From contig JAFAZX010000083.1 of assembly GCA_019239425.1 (NCBI GenBank), positions 62,001 through 126,000 on the forward strand: DNA of 64,000 nt. The letters run 5' to 3'. Numbering within the stretch: the stretch's first letter is position 1; each line of letters opens with the position of its first letter. Origin of the DNA: Acidobacteriota bacterium. GTDB taxonomy: Bacteria; Acidobacteriota; Blastocatellia; Pyrinomonadales; Pyrinomonadaceae. The notes under the pieces are model-generated. The model saw nothing but the letters and a program-made list of their open reading frames with translations, did no database searches and was not told the origin of the DNA. Position numbers and translations under genes: made by a program. Of the stretch, positions 28,103-37,487 are shown piece after piece.

Positions 28103-29533
28103 GTGAAGCTTCTGTTGATTCTCCTGACTGCCTCACTGTGCCAGCAGGCTTCTCCGTCGAAGGGACTGGAGGGCATCTGGCAGGGCACGCTCGACGCGGG
28201 CGGGGCGAAGCTGCGCCTGGTGGTCAACGTCACGAAGCAGCCGGACGGCAAACTCGCGGCGACGCTCGACAGCCCCGACCAGGGCGCGACGGGCATCCCC
28301 CTCGACTCCGTCACGCTCACGGGCGCGGCGGTGCGCTTCGAGTTGAAGTCCGCGGGCGGCGTCTACGAGGGCACCCTCAACCAGGAGGGGACGGCCATCG
28401 AAGGGCGCTGGAGTCAGGGGCCCGGCTCGTTCCCGCTCGTGCTCACCCGCGCCGAGAAGCCGCCGGCCGCCCCCCTGCGTCCGCAGACGCCGAAGCCGCC
28501 CTACCCTTACGACACCGAAGAGGTCTCATACGAGAACGGGGCGGCCGGCGTGCGCCTCGCGGGTACGCTGACGCTCCCGCGCGCGAAGGGGCCGCACCCG
28601 GCCGTCCTGCTCATCTCCGGCTCGGGCCAGCAGGACAGGGACGAGACCATCCTCGGGCACAAGCCCTTCCACGTCATCGCAGACTACCTGACGCGCCGGG
28701 GGGTGGCGGTCTTAAGGGTTGACGACAGGGGCGTCGGCGGTTCGGCCGCGGGGCCGAGCCTGGAGAAGGCCACGAGCGAGGACTTCGCGGGCGACGTCGT
28801 GGCCGGCGTCGGGTATCTCAAGTCGAGGAAGGAGATCGACCCGAAGAAGGTCGGACTCGTCGGGCACAGCGAGGGCGGGATGATCGCGCCGATGGTCGCG
28901 TCGAAGTCCGCGGACGTGGCCTTCGTCGTCATGCTGGCCGGGCCGGGGCTTCCCACCGAAGAGGGCTTCGCCGCGCAGGTCACGGCCATCGCCAGGGCGA
29001 ACGGCGAGAGCGAGGCGGCCGTCGCCTGGAAGCGCAGGCTGCTCGGCCGCGTCTTCTCCGTCATGAGGGAGGAGAGGGACGACGCGGCGGCTTTGCGGAG
29101 GGCGCACGAAGAGCGCGCGAAGCTGCTGGCCGAGTTGTCGGCGGACGAGAGGAAGAGCTACGGCCTCGCGGGCGACGAGATGGAGGGCATCATCAGGATA
29201 ATGCTCACCCCCTGGTTCCGCTTCTTCACCGCATACGACGCGCGCGCGACGCTCGGGAAGGTGCGAGTCCCCGTGCTGGCCCTGGCGGGCGAGCACGACC
29301 TGCAGGTCGTCCCCGCGAAGGAGCACCTCGCGGCCATCGCGGCGGCGCTGAAGGCCGGCGGCAACCGAGACTACACGACGCGGGAGCTGCCGAAGCTCAA
29401 CCACCTCTTCCAGACGAGCGAGACCGGCTCGCCCGCCGAGTACGGGAGAATCGAGGAGACCGTCTCACCCGCCGCGCTGGAGCTGATCGGCGACTGGATT
29501 CTCAAGCACGTCGGGGCGACGCACGGCAAGTAG
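28103..29533 (+). CDS. Secreted alpha/beta hydrolase (S33-like)
   Basis: 476 residues. GTG 28103 follows a GAGG ribosome site. A short signal peptide (MKLLLILLTASLCQQ) and a beta-rich N-terminal domain of about 120 residues (GIWQGTLDAGGAKLRLVVNV) precede an alpha/beta-hydrolase fold. The oxyanion loop is LLISGSGQQDRD, the nucleophile elbow GHSEGG, the acid GEHDLQV and the histidine LNHLFQ. This two-domain form is common among secreted peptidase/esterase-like hydrolases annotated as S9/S33. It ends before a strong bidirectional terminator. Confidence 0.83.
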   Translation: MKLLLILLTASLCQQASPSKGLEGIWQGTLDAGGAKLRLVVNVTKQPDGKLAATLDSPDQGATGIPLDSVTLTGAAVRFELKSAGGVYEGTLNQEGTAIEGRWSQGPGSFPLVLTRAEKPPAAPLRPQTPKPPYPYDTEEVSYENGAAGVRLAGTLTLPRAKGPHPAVLLISGSGQQDRDETILGHKPFHVIADYLTRRGVAVLRVDDRGVGGSAAGPSLEKATSEDFAGDVVAGVGYLKSRKEIDPKKVGLVGHSEGGMIAPMVASKSADVAFVVMLAGPGLPTEEGFAAQVTAIARANGESEAAVAWKRRLLGRVFSVMREERDDAAALRRAHEERAKLLAELSADERKSYGLAGDEMEGIIRIMLTPWFRFFTAYDARATLGKVRVPVLALAGEHDLQVVPAKEHLAAIAAALKAGGNRDYTTRELPKLNHLFQTSETGSPAEYGRIEETVSPAALELIGDWILKHVGATHGK

Positions 29534-29552
29534 CCGCGGAGATAAAGACGTT

Positions 29553-29587
29553 GGGGGCGGGCGACACGTAGCGTGTCGCCCGCCCCC
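29553..29587. terminator. Bidirectional terminator hairpin
   Basis: A perfect 15-bp GC-rich stem (29553-29567 with 29573-29587) and a 5-nt loop, between the convergent hydrolase and M36 peptidase genes. No long T run follows. Confidence 0.75.
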
Positions 29588-29618
29588 TCGCGTTAGCCGC
29601 GTCGTCCTTGTCGTCCTT

Positions 29619-32600
29619 CTACTTCAGGAGTTGAACCGAGACGCTCTTGGTCAGGGGGTTCACCGTGAAGCGGACGAGCCTCGTCGCCGTGCCGCCCGTC
29701 AGCTCGGTGCCGCCCGTGAAGGGCGCGCCGCCCGTCGAGGCCGAGCCGGTCGAAGTAGTCGAGCTCGACTTCGGCACGCGCAAGGTCTGCGTGCTGTTGA
29801 TGGTGAAGTCCATCGCGGCGCCGGCCCAGCCGATGACGCGGTAGACGTAGTTGGTGTTGCCGGAGATCGCGGACGTGACGGTCTCGTTCGCGGACTCGGT
29901 CGCGCCCGAAGAGAGCACGCGGCCCGCCGCGTCGCGCAGCTCGAAGTCGAGGTCGACGCCGGTCGTCGTGCTGAGGTTGCCCGTCACGGCGACGGCGTCG
30001 GGCTTCGAGGTGAACGGCACGTCCACGTAGGTCACGCCGCCCGCCAGTTGCAGCCCCGTGTCTGAAGCCGGGACGATGCCCGTGAACGTCTCGGCGAACG
30101 TCGAGGTCGTGTAGTTGAGGTCGAACGTCGGCTGCGGCTGGTAGCGCGTCGCCGCGGCCGGGTCGACCTGCACGCGCGCCGTCACCAGCGCGTCGAAGGT
30201 GAAGAGCTGCGTGTTCGGGTTGTTGAAGACGAGGTGGCGCGCTCCGGAAGTCTGCCCGCGCAGGAGATCCGCCGCGTAGTAGAAGCTCGCGGGGCTGCCC
30301 GAGCGGCCCGCGCCGCCGTTGTCGGCGTTGTAGACCGAGACGGTCGGGTTCGAGATGTTGACGATGCGGAACTCAATCGGCCTGAAGAAAGTGCCGTCGC
30401 CGACCCCCGCGCCGCCGAGGTTCTTGAGCACCTGGTCGAGCTCGGTCTTCCCGCCCGCGAAGACGATGCTCGTGTTGGAGACCTGCACGTTGTTCGTCAC
30501 GTCGAGCACCGCGGTCGGCACAGTCGAGGCCGCGCTGTTGTCGGAGACGCCGACCTGCTTGTTGGCGCCCACCGCGAGCGCGCGCACCACGTACTCGTAG
30601 CGCGCCGGGTTCGAAAGCCCGCGCGGGATGAAGACGCCCTCGCGGTAGCCGCTGTCCACGTAAGAGGTCTGGTCGCCCCGCATGTATTCGACGTGCCAGT
30701 AGCCGTCCGTCGTGCCGTCGCCCTCCATGTACTCGCGCCCGACGACGGGCTTGTTGAGCCTCTGGTTCTCGCGCCCGACCTCGCGCCTCAGAACTTCGTA
30801 GGCGAACGCGCCCGCGACCGGCTGCCAGGAGACGCGGTTGGAGTTCGCGGAGTTGAGCGTGACGCTGACGCCCTGCGGCGCGGCCGGCTTGGCTTGCGAG
30901 GCCGCGACGTCCGAGACCTTCGTCGAGACGGTCTGGCGGCCCGAGGAGTTCGGCGCGGCGGCGTTGACGCCCAGCTCGCGCGCGGCGAAGACCTGCTCGA
31001 TGAGCGCGCGGTGCAGGCCCGGCGCGTCCGGGTCGGTCGGGTCGGAGGAGTAGAGCGCCTGGTCGGCGATGATCATCGCGTCGCGCGCGCGCACCATCGT
31101 GTCCGGGTTGTACGTGCCGAGCACGTAGATGGCGCCCAAGAGGATGCGCTCCCAGTTCTCCTGCCCGCGGCTGATGTGGCGGGTCGGCTCGCCCGAGATG
31201 ACGTCCGGCCGGACGAAGTTGCCGCCCGGCTCCGTCATCAGCATCAACTGGCGCAAGTCCCACCCGGCCGCGGCGAAGATTTCGCCGTCGCGGTGCTCCT
31301 CGAAGCTGTTGCCGCCCGAGGTGCCGAGCTGCGTGTAGGTGAGCCCCGAGTCGGCGTGGCGGATGTACTGGCGCAGGTCAGGGTCGCCGCCGTTGGCGCG
31401 CACCAGCTCGCGGTACTTGAAGCCGTTGACCGGGTAGTTGCCGAGCACGGGGTTCTCGGCCGCCGTGTAGGCCCAGAGGTCTGCCTGCCCCTCGTTCAGG
31501 GCCGAGCCTTCGGGCGCGCCGTTCGGGTCGTTCTCGAGCCCCGCGATGGGGCTGGAGATGGAGTGCATGCCCTCGTGGTACGGCACGCCGAAGTCGATGG
31601 CGAGGTCGTTCAGGAGGTAGCCGTGGCCGTACGAGGTCGGGTTGACGACGACGTTCTGGCCCGCGATGTCTTCGCCCAAGACCTCGCGCGAAGAGGCCGA
31701 GACGGAGAAGGCGTTATCGAGCCCGAGCAGCTCCGGCAGGAACTCCGGGTCGGTCGGGTCGGTCGGCGGCGCGAGCACGTTCGGCATGTGCACGTTGCCG
31801 ATGAGCGGGCTCGACTGGTTCGGGTACGTGTCGGGGAAGTCGCCCTGCCCGACGCGGCTGTGGACTTGGTCGCCCGCGACGTGGAGGTAGTCGATGTACT
31901 CGACGAGGCTCGTGATGTAGAAGAACTGCGAGATGCCGTCCTGGTGCTCGGCGTAGAGAGCGCTGGGGCCGTAGTGGTCGCGCTCGTTGGTGCGCGCCTC
32001 GAAGTTGGTCGCGTCGTCGTTGCGGAAGTGCCAGGTGCCCTTGGCCGCCTGCGGGAACGGGGCGCGCGGGACGGTGTTGTGGATGAGCGCGTGCGTCCCC
32101 GTCAGCTCGCCCGTAACGCCGGTCGCGACGTTCGTCGGGTCGAACTTGCGCAGGCCGATGCGGAGCTGCCCGCAAGGGATGTTGGTCGCGGGGTCGACGC
32201 TGATGATGGCCTGATCCTTCAGCTCCGGCGTGATGCACGGGTAGGTCGGGTAGACGTCCGCCGTCAGCGGCAGCGCGTTCTCGGTCTGGTAACGCACCGT
32301 GTCCTCGCGGTAGAGCACCTCGCCGGTCGCGGCGTCCACGTGATACTTGAAGAAGCCGAACGGGTTGCGCGAGAAGACGTAGAACTTGTAGGTCAGGCGC
32401 GGCCCCGCGGCGGTCGGGAAGATGGAGAGGTGCGGCCTCGGCGTCGCCATCACGCCGAGCTGCGCGGCCAGCTTGTCGAGCGCCGGCGTGAGCACGTCCG
32501 AGACGCCCGACGCCCAGCGCACCTTGAACTTCGCGAGGTCTGCCTGCGCCTTCGCCACGGCCGCCGCGCCTTCGATGGAGGGCGTCGTGTTCAGCGAGAC

Positions 32601-33161
32601 GTTCTTCTGGTACGGGCCGGAGACGGCCTTGACCCGCTGCTCGCCGTCCATGACGACGCCGATGCCGCGCCCCTCGACGGGGATGCCGTTGTAGGTCTGC
32701 TCGAAGTAGAGGAGGTGTCCGCCGAGCGCGGCCGTGTTCGTCTTGAGCCTCAAGGTCGAGACGTCCGTCAGGCCGAAGAGCGCGGCGTTCTGCTCGACGA
32801 AAGAGCGCGCGGCCGACTCGGGGTCGAGCGGCGAGGGCGCCGAGGCGAAGTCCATCAGGGTGTCGACCGAGCCGGTCGATTTGTCCCAGCGCGCGGTGAC
32901 GCGCGCGTCGTTGAGGTTGGCCTTCAGGGCGTCGAGCGCGCGCAGCTGCGCGGCCGCGGGCGGGACGTAGAGCGCCTTGCCCGCGTTGAAGTTGAAGTCG
33001 GGCACCGCCGTCTTGTTCAAGTCGAGCGCGCCGGCCGAAGCCGCGCTCGCGCGGTTGGCGGCCGGGCCCGCGAGCAGGGCCGAGCCGGCGAGCGTCGCCG
33101 TGAGCGCGAGCGTGCCGAGCGCGGACGCGATACGCCTCTTCCCGTGTCTGAATGTTTTCAT
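29619..33161 (-). CDS. Secreted M36 (fungalysin-type) zinc metallopeptidase
   Basis: About 1180 residues. ATG 33161 is chosen because GGAGGA lies 5-6 nt upstream and a signal peptide follows (ALGTLALTATLAGSALLAG). An FTP/PepSY-like propeptide occupies about 90-290 (GHLLYFEQTYNGIPVEGRGI, FKYHVDAATGEVLYREDT). The catalytic domain has HEGMH (HExxH) at about 528-532 and the third zinc ligand in EGQADLWA about 24 residues later. The C-terminal third has fibronectin-like beta-domains (NRVSWQPVAGAFAYEVLRRE) and a Ser/Thr/Gly-rich segment near the end. It is probably a secreted nutrient-scavenging peptidase. Confidence 0.87.
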   Translation of the reverse strand: MKTFRHGKRRIASALGTLALTATLAGSALLAGPAANRASAASAGALDLNKTAVPDFNFNAGKALYVPPAAAQLRALDALKANLNDARVTARWDKSTGSVDTLMDFASAPSPLDPESAARSFVEQNAALFGLTDVSTLRLKTNTAALGGHLLYFEQTYNGIPVEGRGIGVVMDGEQRVKAVSGPYQKNVSLNTTPSIEGAAAVAKAQADLAKFKVRWASGVSDVLTPALDKLAAQLGVMATPRPHLSIFPTAAGPRLTYKFYVFSRNPFGFFKYHVDAATGEVLYREDTVRYQTENALPLTADVYPTYPCITPELKDQAIISVDPATNIPCGQLRIGLRKFDPTNVATGVTGELTGTHALIHNTVPRAPFPQAAKGTWHFRNDDATNFEARTNERDHYGPSALYAEHQDGISQFFYITSLVEYIDYLHVAGDQVHSRVGQGDFPDTYPNQSSPLIGNVHMPNVLAPPTDPTDPEFLPELLGLDNAFSVSASSREVLGEDIAGQNVVVNPTSYGHGYLLNDLAIDFGVPYHEGMHSISSPIAGLENDPNGAPEGSALNEGQADLWAYTAAENPVLGNYPVNGFKYRELVRANGGDPDLRQYIRHADSGLTYTQLGTSGGNSFEEHRDGEIFAAAGWDLRQLMLMTEPGGNFVRPDVISGEPTRHISRGQENWERILLGAIYVLGTYNPDTMVRARDAMIIADQALYSSDPTDPDAPGLHRALIEQVFAARELGVNAAAPNSSGRQTVSTKVSDVAASQAKPAAPQGVSVTLNSANSNRVSWQPVAGAFAYEVLRREVGRENQRLNKPVVGREYMEGDGTTDGYWHVEYMRGDQTSYVDSGYREGVFIPRGLSNPARYEYVVRALAVGANKQVGVSDNSAASTVPTAVLDVTNNVQVSNTSIVFAGGKTELDQVLKNLGGAGVGDGTFFRPIEFRIVNISNPTVSVYNADNGGAGRSGSPASFYYAADLLRGQTSGARHLVFNNPNTQLFTFDALVTARVQVDPAAATRYQPQPTFDLNYTTSTFAETFTGIVPASDTGLQLAGGVTYVDVPFTSKPDAVAVTGNLSTTTGVDLDFELRDAAGRVLSSGATESANETVTSAISGNTNYVYRVIGWAGAAMDFTINSTQTLRVPKSSSTTSTGSASTGGAPFTGGTELTGGTATRLVRFTVNPLTKSVSVQLLK

Positions 33162-33286
33162 CGGTCTCCTCCGAAAGTAGGCAAAGCAATTCAAGGGGTG
33201 ATAAACCCCGGGGCGGCCCGCCGCGAGGTGCAGCGGGCGGCTCGGAAGCCCCGGCCTTCACGATGTGCGGAGGATAGAGGAGTGCG

Positions 33287-33462
33287 CTTGAGCGATTCTT
33301 GAGCGCCCGGCGGGCGGACTTGAGGTGCGCGGCCTTAAAACTTGAGGAGGCCGCGAACGGACTCAAGGATTTCTCAACCCGCCCGCGGATACTGGATACT
33401 GGGGCAGTCTGCGGGCGCGGAAGGTGCGCTTAGTGAAGTGACCTGATAAAACTTACCTCAAG
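33287..33462. promoter_or_regulatory. Helically phased CTTGAG motifs in divergent intergenic region
   Basis: CTTGAG occurs at 33287, 33298, 33319 and 33341, and in inverted form (CTCAAG) at 33362 and 33457. Spacings are 11, 21, 22, 21 and 95 bp, all close to multiples of one helical turn. The region separates the M36 gene (minus) from a GT2 gene (plus). It may be an array of operator sites for one DNA-binding protein. The rest of the 330-bp gap holds no gene. Confidence 0.45.
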
Positions 33463-33493
33463 GACGTTCGGGGCGAGTCGGGGCCGGGGTTCT

Positions 33494-34432
33494 ATGCCGA
33501 AGGTCAGCATCATCATCACGACGCACAGCCGGCCGCGCCTGCTCCCGCGCGCGGTCGAGAGCGCGCGCCGCTCGGGCCGTGAGGCCGAGATCGTCGTCGT
33601 CGACGACGCCTCGACGGACGAGACCCGCGAGGTCTGCCGGACGCTTTCGGGCGTCCGCTACGTTCGCCTGGAGCGCAACCGCGGCGTGGCGGGCGCGCGC
33701 AACGTCGGCATCCTGGCGAGCGCGGGCGAGTTCCTCAACTTCTTCGACGACGACGACGAGCGGCAGCCCGACTCGCTCGACGCGCAGGCCGAGCGACTTG
33801 AGTCGGAGCCGCGGGCGGCGCTGGTCTACGGGCAGGCCCTCGTCATCGAAGGTCTCGGCGCGGAGGCCGAGCGCGTCTACCCCTCGGACTGCCCGCAGGG
33901 GGACGTCTTCTGGGAGCTGCTCGGGCAGAACTTCATCCCCGGCGGGAGCGTGCTCTTCCGCCGCTCGTGCCTCATGCGCGTGGGTCTTCTGGACGAGAGC
34001 GTGCCGGGGCTCGACGACTGGGACTTGTGGGTTCGCCTGGCCGAGCGCTTCCCCGTCGTCGCGTGGGAGCGGCCGGTCTACAGGTGGCGGCGCTCGTCGC
34101 CCGGCTCCGGGCAGGGCTCCTCTTCGGGCGCGCGCATGGTTCGGATGGCGGTGCGGCAGTTCCGCGAACGCTGGGTGCGACTCGGCCGCGCCGCGGCAGC
34201 GCCCCGGAGCGCGCGGCGGGCGGCGTGGCACGCCTTCTCCGACGGCATGGCGCGTCACCTCATCTGGGAGACCGTGCGCGCGCAGGCCGAGGGGCGCACG
34301 CTTCAGGCCGCGGAGAATATGTTGACGGGTCTGCGGCTGCTCCCTTCGGCCACGCTGCGCGTGCCCTTCGACCGGCGGCGCGCGCGCGCCGTGCTCACGA
34401 GACTCCGCGAGGTTCCGCCGACCAGACACTAG
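33494..34432 (+). CDS. Glycosyltransferase family 2
   Basis: 312 residues. GT-A fold motifs: KVSIIITTHSRPRLLPRAVESA, VVVDDASTDET at about 35-45, GVAGARNVGILASAGEFLNFFDDDDE with the DxD-type metal site, and GLDDWDLWVRLAERFPV. The motifs match a GT2 enzyme that would transfer a sugar from an NDP donor in a surface-glycan pathway. It is about the same length as the convergent gene at 34470, and the two share long identical motifs, so they are paralogues. Confidence 0.88.
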   Translation: MPKVSIIITTHSRPRLLPRAVESARRSGREAEIVVVDDASTDETREVCRTLSGVRYVRLERNRGVAGARNVGILASAGEFLNFFDDDDERQPDSLDAQAERLESEPRAALVYGQALVIEGLGAEAERVYPSDCPQGDVFWELLGQNFIPGGSVLFRRSCLMRVGLLDESVPGLDDWDLWVRLAERFPVVAWERPVYRWRRSSPGSGQGSSSGARMVRMAVRQFRERWVRLGRAAAAPRSARRAAWHAFSDGMARHLIWETVRAQAEGRTLQAAENMLTGLRLLPSATLRVPFDRRRARAVLTRLREVPPTRH

Positions 34433-34440
34433 GCGAAGCG

Positions 34441-34474
34441 TTCAAGTCGGACTCAAGCCGTGTTCAAGCTCAAG
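34441..34474. repeat. YTCAAG repeats between convergent GT2 genes
   Basis: TTCAAG at 34441 and 34463 and CTCAAG at 34452 and 34469, 11-bp spaced except the last. It is the same hexamer as in the divergent region at 33287-33462, here overlapping the end of the minus-strand GT2 gene. Confidence 0.4.
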
Positions 34475-35393
34475 GCTCCGCGTCCGGCTTCAGAAGCAAC
34501 GAGGCCAGCTTCACGTAGCCGCGCGGGCGCAGGGCGCGCGTCGGGCAGAGGCGGAGCGCGGTGAGCGAGCCGCCGAGCGCGTGATGATACGAACCCTCGC
34601 GGAGACGCCGGGCGGCGTTTAAGAGGAGCGTGTCGGCGATGCGCCTGAGCGTCCGCCTCCGCAGCGCGCGGCGCTCGGCCGCGGGCAGGGCCGCGGCGCG
34701 CGGCAGGCGTAGAAGCTCCAGCTGGTGGCGCGCGGCCCGCGCGAGCTGCCGCGCCTGCGACGAAGAGCCCTGGCCGGAGGTCGGCGTCGGCTGGCGGTAG
34801 ACGCCGACCGGCTCCTCGACGACGGCCGCGGGGTAGAGTTCCGCTATGCGCACCAGCATGTCCCAGTCGTCGATGCCCGGCTGCCTCGCGTTGAAGAGGC
34901 CGACGCGCGTGAAGCACTCCCGGCGGATGACGACCGAGAGAGGCATGACGGGGAGCGCGAGTTCCAGAAGCTCCCGGAACACGTCGCCGCCCGCGTGCCC
35001 CGGCGCGGAGACTTCGCCGGTGAGCCGCCCCTCCTGGTCGGCCATGAGCATCCCGCCGCAGACGAACCCCGCCGCGGCGTCCGCTTCGAGCGCCTCGACT
35101 TGGAGGTCGAGCGAGCCGGGCAGACGCAGGTCGTCGTCGTCGAGCAGCGCGACGAGGTCGGCCGAGCTGGCGAGCAGCCCGACGTTGCGCGCGCCGGCCA
35201 CGCCCTGATTCTGCTCGACGCGCACGTAGCGGATGCCTTCGAGTGAGCGGCAGACCTCGGCCGTCTCGTCCGTCGAGGCGTCGTCGACGACCACGACCTC
35301 CACGTCCGAGCCGGCGGCCAGCGCGCTCTCGACCGCGCGCGGGAGCACGTGCGGCCGGCTGTGTGTCGGGATGATGACGCTGACGCGTGCCAT
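34470..35393 (-). CDS. Glycosyltransferase family 2
   Basis: 307 residues, paralogous to the gene at 33494. Motifs: RVSVIIPTHSRPHVLPRAVESA, VVVDDASTDET, NQGVAGARNVGLLASSADLV followed by LLDDDD, and GIDDWDMLVRIAELYP. The C-terminus is a helical, Arg-rich region. It follows the GT4 gene at 35401 by 7 bp on the same strand and is probably co-translated with it. Acceptor and donor are unknown. Confidence 0.88.
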   Translation of the reverse strand: MARVSVIIPTHSRPHVLPRAVESALAAGSDVEVVVVDDASTDETAEVCRSLEGIRYVRVEQNQGVAGARNVGLLASSADLVALLDDDDLRLPGSLDLQVEALEADAAAGFVCGGMLMADQEGRLTGEVSAPGHAGGDVFRELLELALPVMPLSVVIRRECFTRVGLFNARQPGIDDWDMLVRIAELYPAAVVEEPVGVYRQPTPTSGQGSSSQARQLARAARHQLELLRLPRAAALPAAERRALRRRTLRRIADTLLLNAARRLREGSYHHALGGSLTALRLCPTRALRPRGYVKLASLLLKPDAEP

Positions 35394-35400
35394 TCGAGCT

Positions 35401-36552
35401 TCACACGCCGCTTCGGCGGACGAGGCCCGCGAGTCTGCCGACCGCGCGGCCGAGCAGGGGGTACCGGTCGAGGCGGTTCCGCAAACGCAGGGTCAGAGAG
35501 TTGGCGAGCATCGACTCGTACTCGGCCTGCCGGCGCCTCGTGGTGAGCGTCAGCCAGCGCAGGTATTGGGCCGCGGCGCGCGCCTCTTCTGTCGGGTCGG
35601 TCGGAGGGAGACGATTGAACTCTTCGATGACATCTTTATAAACCGCGACGGTCTCGCCCACGACCGCGTCGAGGCTCGAAGCGGCCCGCACGCGCCGCGA
35701 CACTTCGGCCGCGTCCGCGGCGTCGTATCGTTCAAGCTCGCGCAGGAGCAGTTCGGGGTCGGCCCTCTCCGTCAGCGTGCGGATGCCGAAGTTGAGCCGC
35801 CTGAGCCGCTCAAGCTCTCCGGTCGTCACGAGCGGGCCGCACCCGGCGGCGTCGCACAGGATGACGGCCGCGCCGACCGCGAGCGCTTCGAGCGCGCAGC
35901 GCGCCTTCGCGAAAACTAAGTCGTAGTCGCCGAGCACCTCCTCCGGACTCACGGTCTGTGTGCCCGCGCCCGCGCCGATTACATCAAGCGCGACGCCCGC
36001 GCGCGCGCACGCCTCGCGCACGGCGGCGAGATGCGTCCACCGGTTCGCGTTGTTGCTGAAGACGAGCGCGCGGCGCGGGCGTTCGGGCAGCGGCGCGCGC
36101 GGGCGAAAGCGTTCGAGGTCGGCGGCGTGCAGCACGACCCGCACGCGCTCCTCCGGCACGGCGTGCTCGCAGACGAGGCGGTCGCGGCAGGTGTCGTCCA
36201 CGGCGACGTAGGCGAGGACGCGCGGGTGCGCGGGCGGCGCGGAGACCCAGTCCGTCCAGCTGTGGCAGAAGAAGACCGCGGGCACCGCGTTGAAGTGGAG
36301 CAGCGCGCTCAACATCTCCGTGTTGTGGTTGCCGTGGATGACGTCCGGGGTCGCGGCGAGCGCGGCGAGGTTGTCGACCACCGGCACGGTCGCCCCGCGC
36401 AGCTCGCGCGCCAGCTCGCCCAGCTCCGGCGCGTAGACGACGGGCGCGTGCCCCCTGCGCAGCAGCCCGAGCGCGAGGTCGCGGACGTAGGTCTCCGTGC
36501 CCGTGAGGGTCGCCATCGTGGCGTTGGCGATCAGGATGCGGAGTCCTTGCAT
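35401..36552 (-). CDS. Glycosyltransferase family 4 (group 1 type)
   Basis: 383 residues with a GT-B fold: N-terminal LRILIANATMATLTGTETYV and GHAPVVYAPELGELA, then RALVFSNNANRWTHLAAVREA and a C-terminal donor-site region (VFAKARCALEALAVGAAVILCDAAGCGPLV) with the family's EAL-type motif. It begins 14 bp downstream of the PIG-L-like gene. The two enzyme types together resemble pathways that deacetylate and then extend an N-acetyl-sugar carrier, though this is only suggestive. Confidence 0.83.
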   Translation of the reverse strand: MQGLRILIANATMATLTGTETYVRDLALGLLRRGHAPVVYAPELGELARELRGATVPVVDNLAALAATPDVIHGNHNTEMLSALLHFNAVPAVFFCHSWTDWVSAPPAHPRVLAYVAVDDTCRDRLVCEHAVPEERVRVVLHAADLERFRPRAPLPERPRRALVFSNNANRWTHLAAVREACARAGVALDVIGAGAGTQTVSPEEVLGDYDLVFAKARCALEALAVGAAVILCDAAGCGPLVTTGELERLRRLNFGIRTLTERADPELLLRELERYDAADAAEVSRRVRAASSLDAVVGETVAVYKDVIEEFNRLPPTDPTEEARAAAQYLRWLTLTTRRRQAEYESMLANSLTLRLRNRLDRYPLLGRAVGRLAGLVRRSGV

Positions 36553-36566
36553 CGGCAGGTATCCGT

Positions 36567-37445
36567 CTACGCGCTGCGGCCGAGCCGCCCGGCGTGCGCG
36601 TCGAGCGCCGCGGCCAGCGGCAGGACGTGTTCGCGGTAGCGCAGGACGCGCGTGTAGTGCCCGGCCGCGACCTGCCTCTCGCCGTAATCCTCGTAGAAGG
36701 GGCGCGGGCCGTCGAGTGGCGGCTTGTAACGCGAGTGCACATCAACAGGCCGCAGGCATTCGACGCGGAAGTCGGCCGCGTCCGCGATGCCGAAGTCCGA
36801 GGGCGCGGCGAGGTCCGGATGATCGAGCAGCCCCGCGCTGCCGTAGCCACTCAGGGCGGCCGCGACTTCGGCCTGTAACTCGGGGTAGTTGCGCGCCGCC
36901 GAAAGCTTGCGCGCGTAGGCGGCTTCGTCGAGTCGATACCACAGTGCGTCGTCGCGCAGCGCGCCGGGGCAATGGCCGGGCGGCGCGACGAGCGTGAAGT
37001 CGTATTTGGCGATCCGCCTCCCCGACTCGCGGCTTGCGAGCGCGACGGCCGCGTTGACGACGAGGCGGCACACGTCGTGGCCCGGGTTGTAGCCCTCCTC
37101 GGCGTCTCCGGCGACGCGGCCGACCCCCTCGCGCAGGAACACGGAGGCCAGCTCGTCCACGACGCCCTTGAACTTCGCGTGCTCGTGTTCGAGCAGGGCC
37201 GCGTACAGCTCCGCGTCGGTCAACGCGCCGTAGACGGGGCCGGGCGTGGCGCCGGCCGCCTCCAGGACTCTGGTGGTAGAATCGAGCCGCGAACGCCGCG
37301 TGCGGCCCGAGCCGTCGGTGAGGACGCAGACGACAGGCCGAGCCTCTTCGAGCCAGCCGTGGACGCGCAACTCGTGCCCCGGGTGTGCGACGACCAGCGC
37401 CGCGCGCTCACGCATCGCGCCGGTCGAGTTAGATGATAACGGCAT
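36567..37445 (-). CDS. PIG-L/LmbE-like deacetylase-family protein with altered metal motif
   Basis: About 292 residues from the ATG at 37445 (or 37415); the longer open frame upstream is antisense to neighbours. The N-terminus ERAALVVAHPGHELRVHGWLE occupies the place of the family motif AHPDDE, here with Gly-His instead of Asp-Asp at 23-24. A later EGYNPGHDVC segment corresponds to the second metal region. Family members are zinc-dependent N-deacetylases of GlcNAc-containing lipids or thiols. The changed motif may mean a different metal geometry or a non-catalytic role. It is divergent from the methyltransferase at 37488. Confidence 0.6.
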   Translation of the reverse strand: MPLSSNSTGAMRERAALVVAHPGHELRVHGWLEEARPVVCVLTDGSGRTRRSRLDSTTRVLEAAGATPGPVYGALTDAELYAALLEHEHAKFKGVVDELASVFLREGVGRVAGDAEEGYNPGHDVCRLVVNAAVALASRESGRRIAKYDFTLVAPPGHCPGALRDDALWYRLDEAAYARKLSAARNYPELQAEVAAALSGYGSAGLLDHPDLAAPSDFGIADAADFRVECLRPVDVHSRYKPPLDGPRPFYEDYGERQVAAGHYTRVLRYREHVLPLAAALDAHAGRLGRSA

Positions 37446-37487
37446 AGAAGAAACGCAGACAAAACCTCCTCGAATAGATTTGTTCAA

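Noticed and set aside
30234-33302. A 1022-codon open frame on the plus strand
   Set aside because: Antisense to the M36 peptidase, with Arg/Val/Asp low-complexity sequence and no motif.
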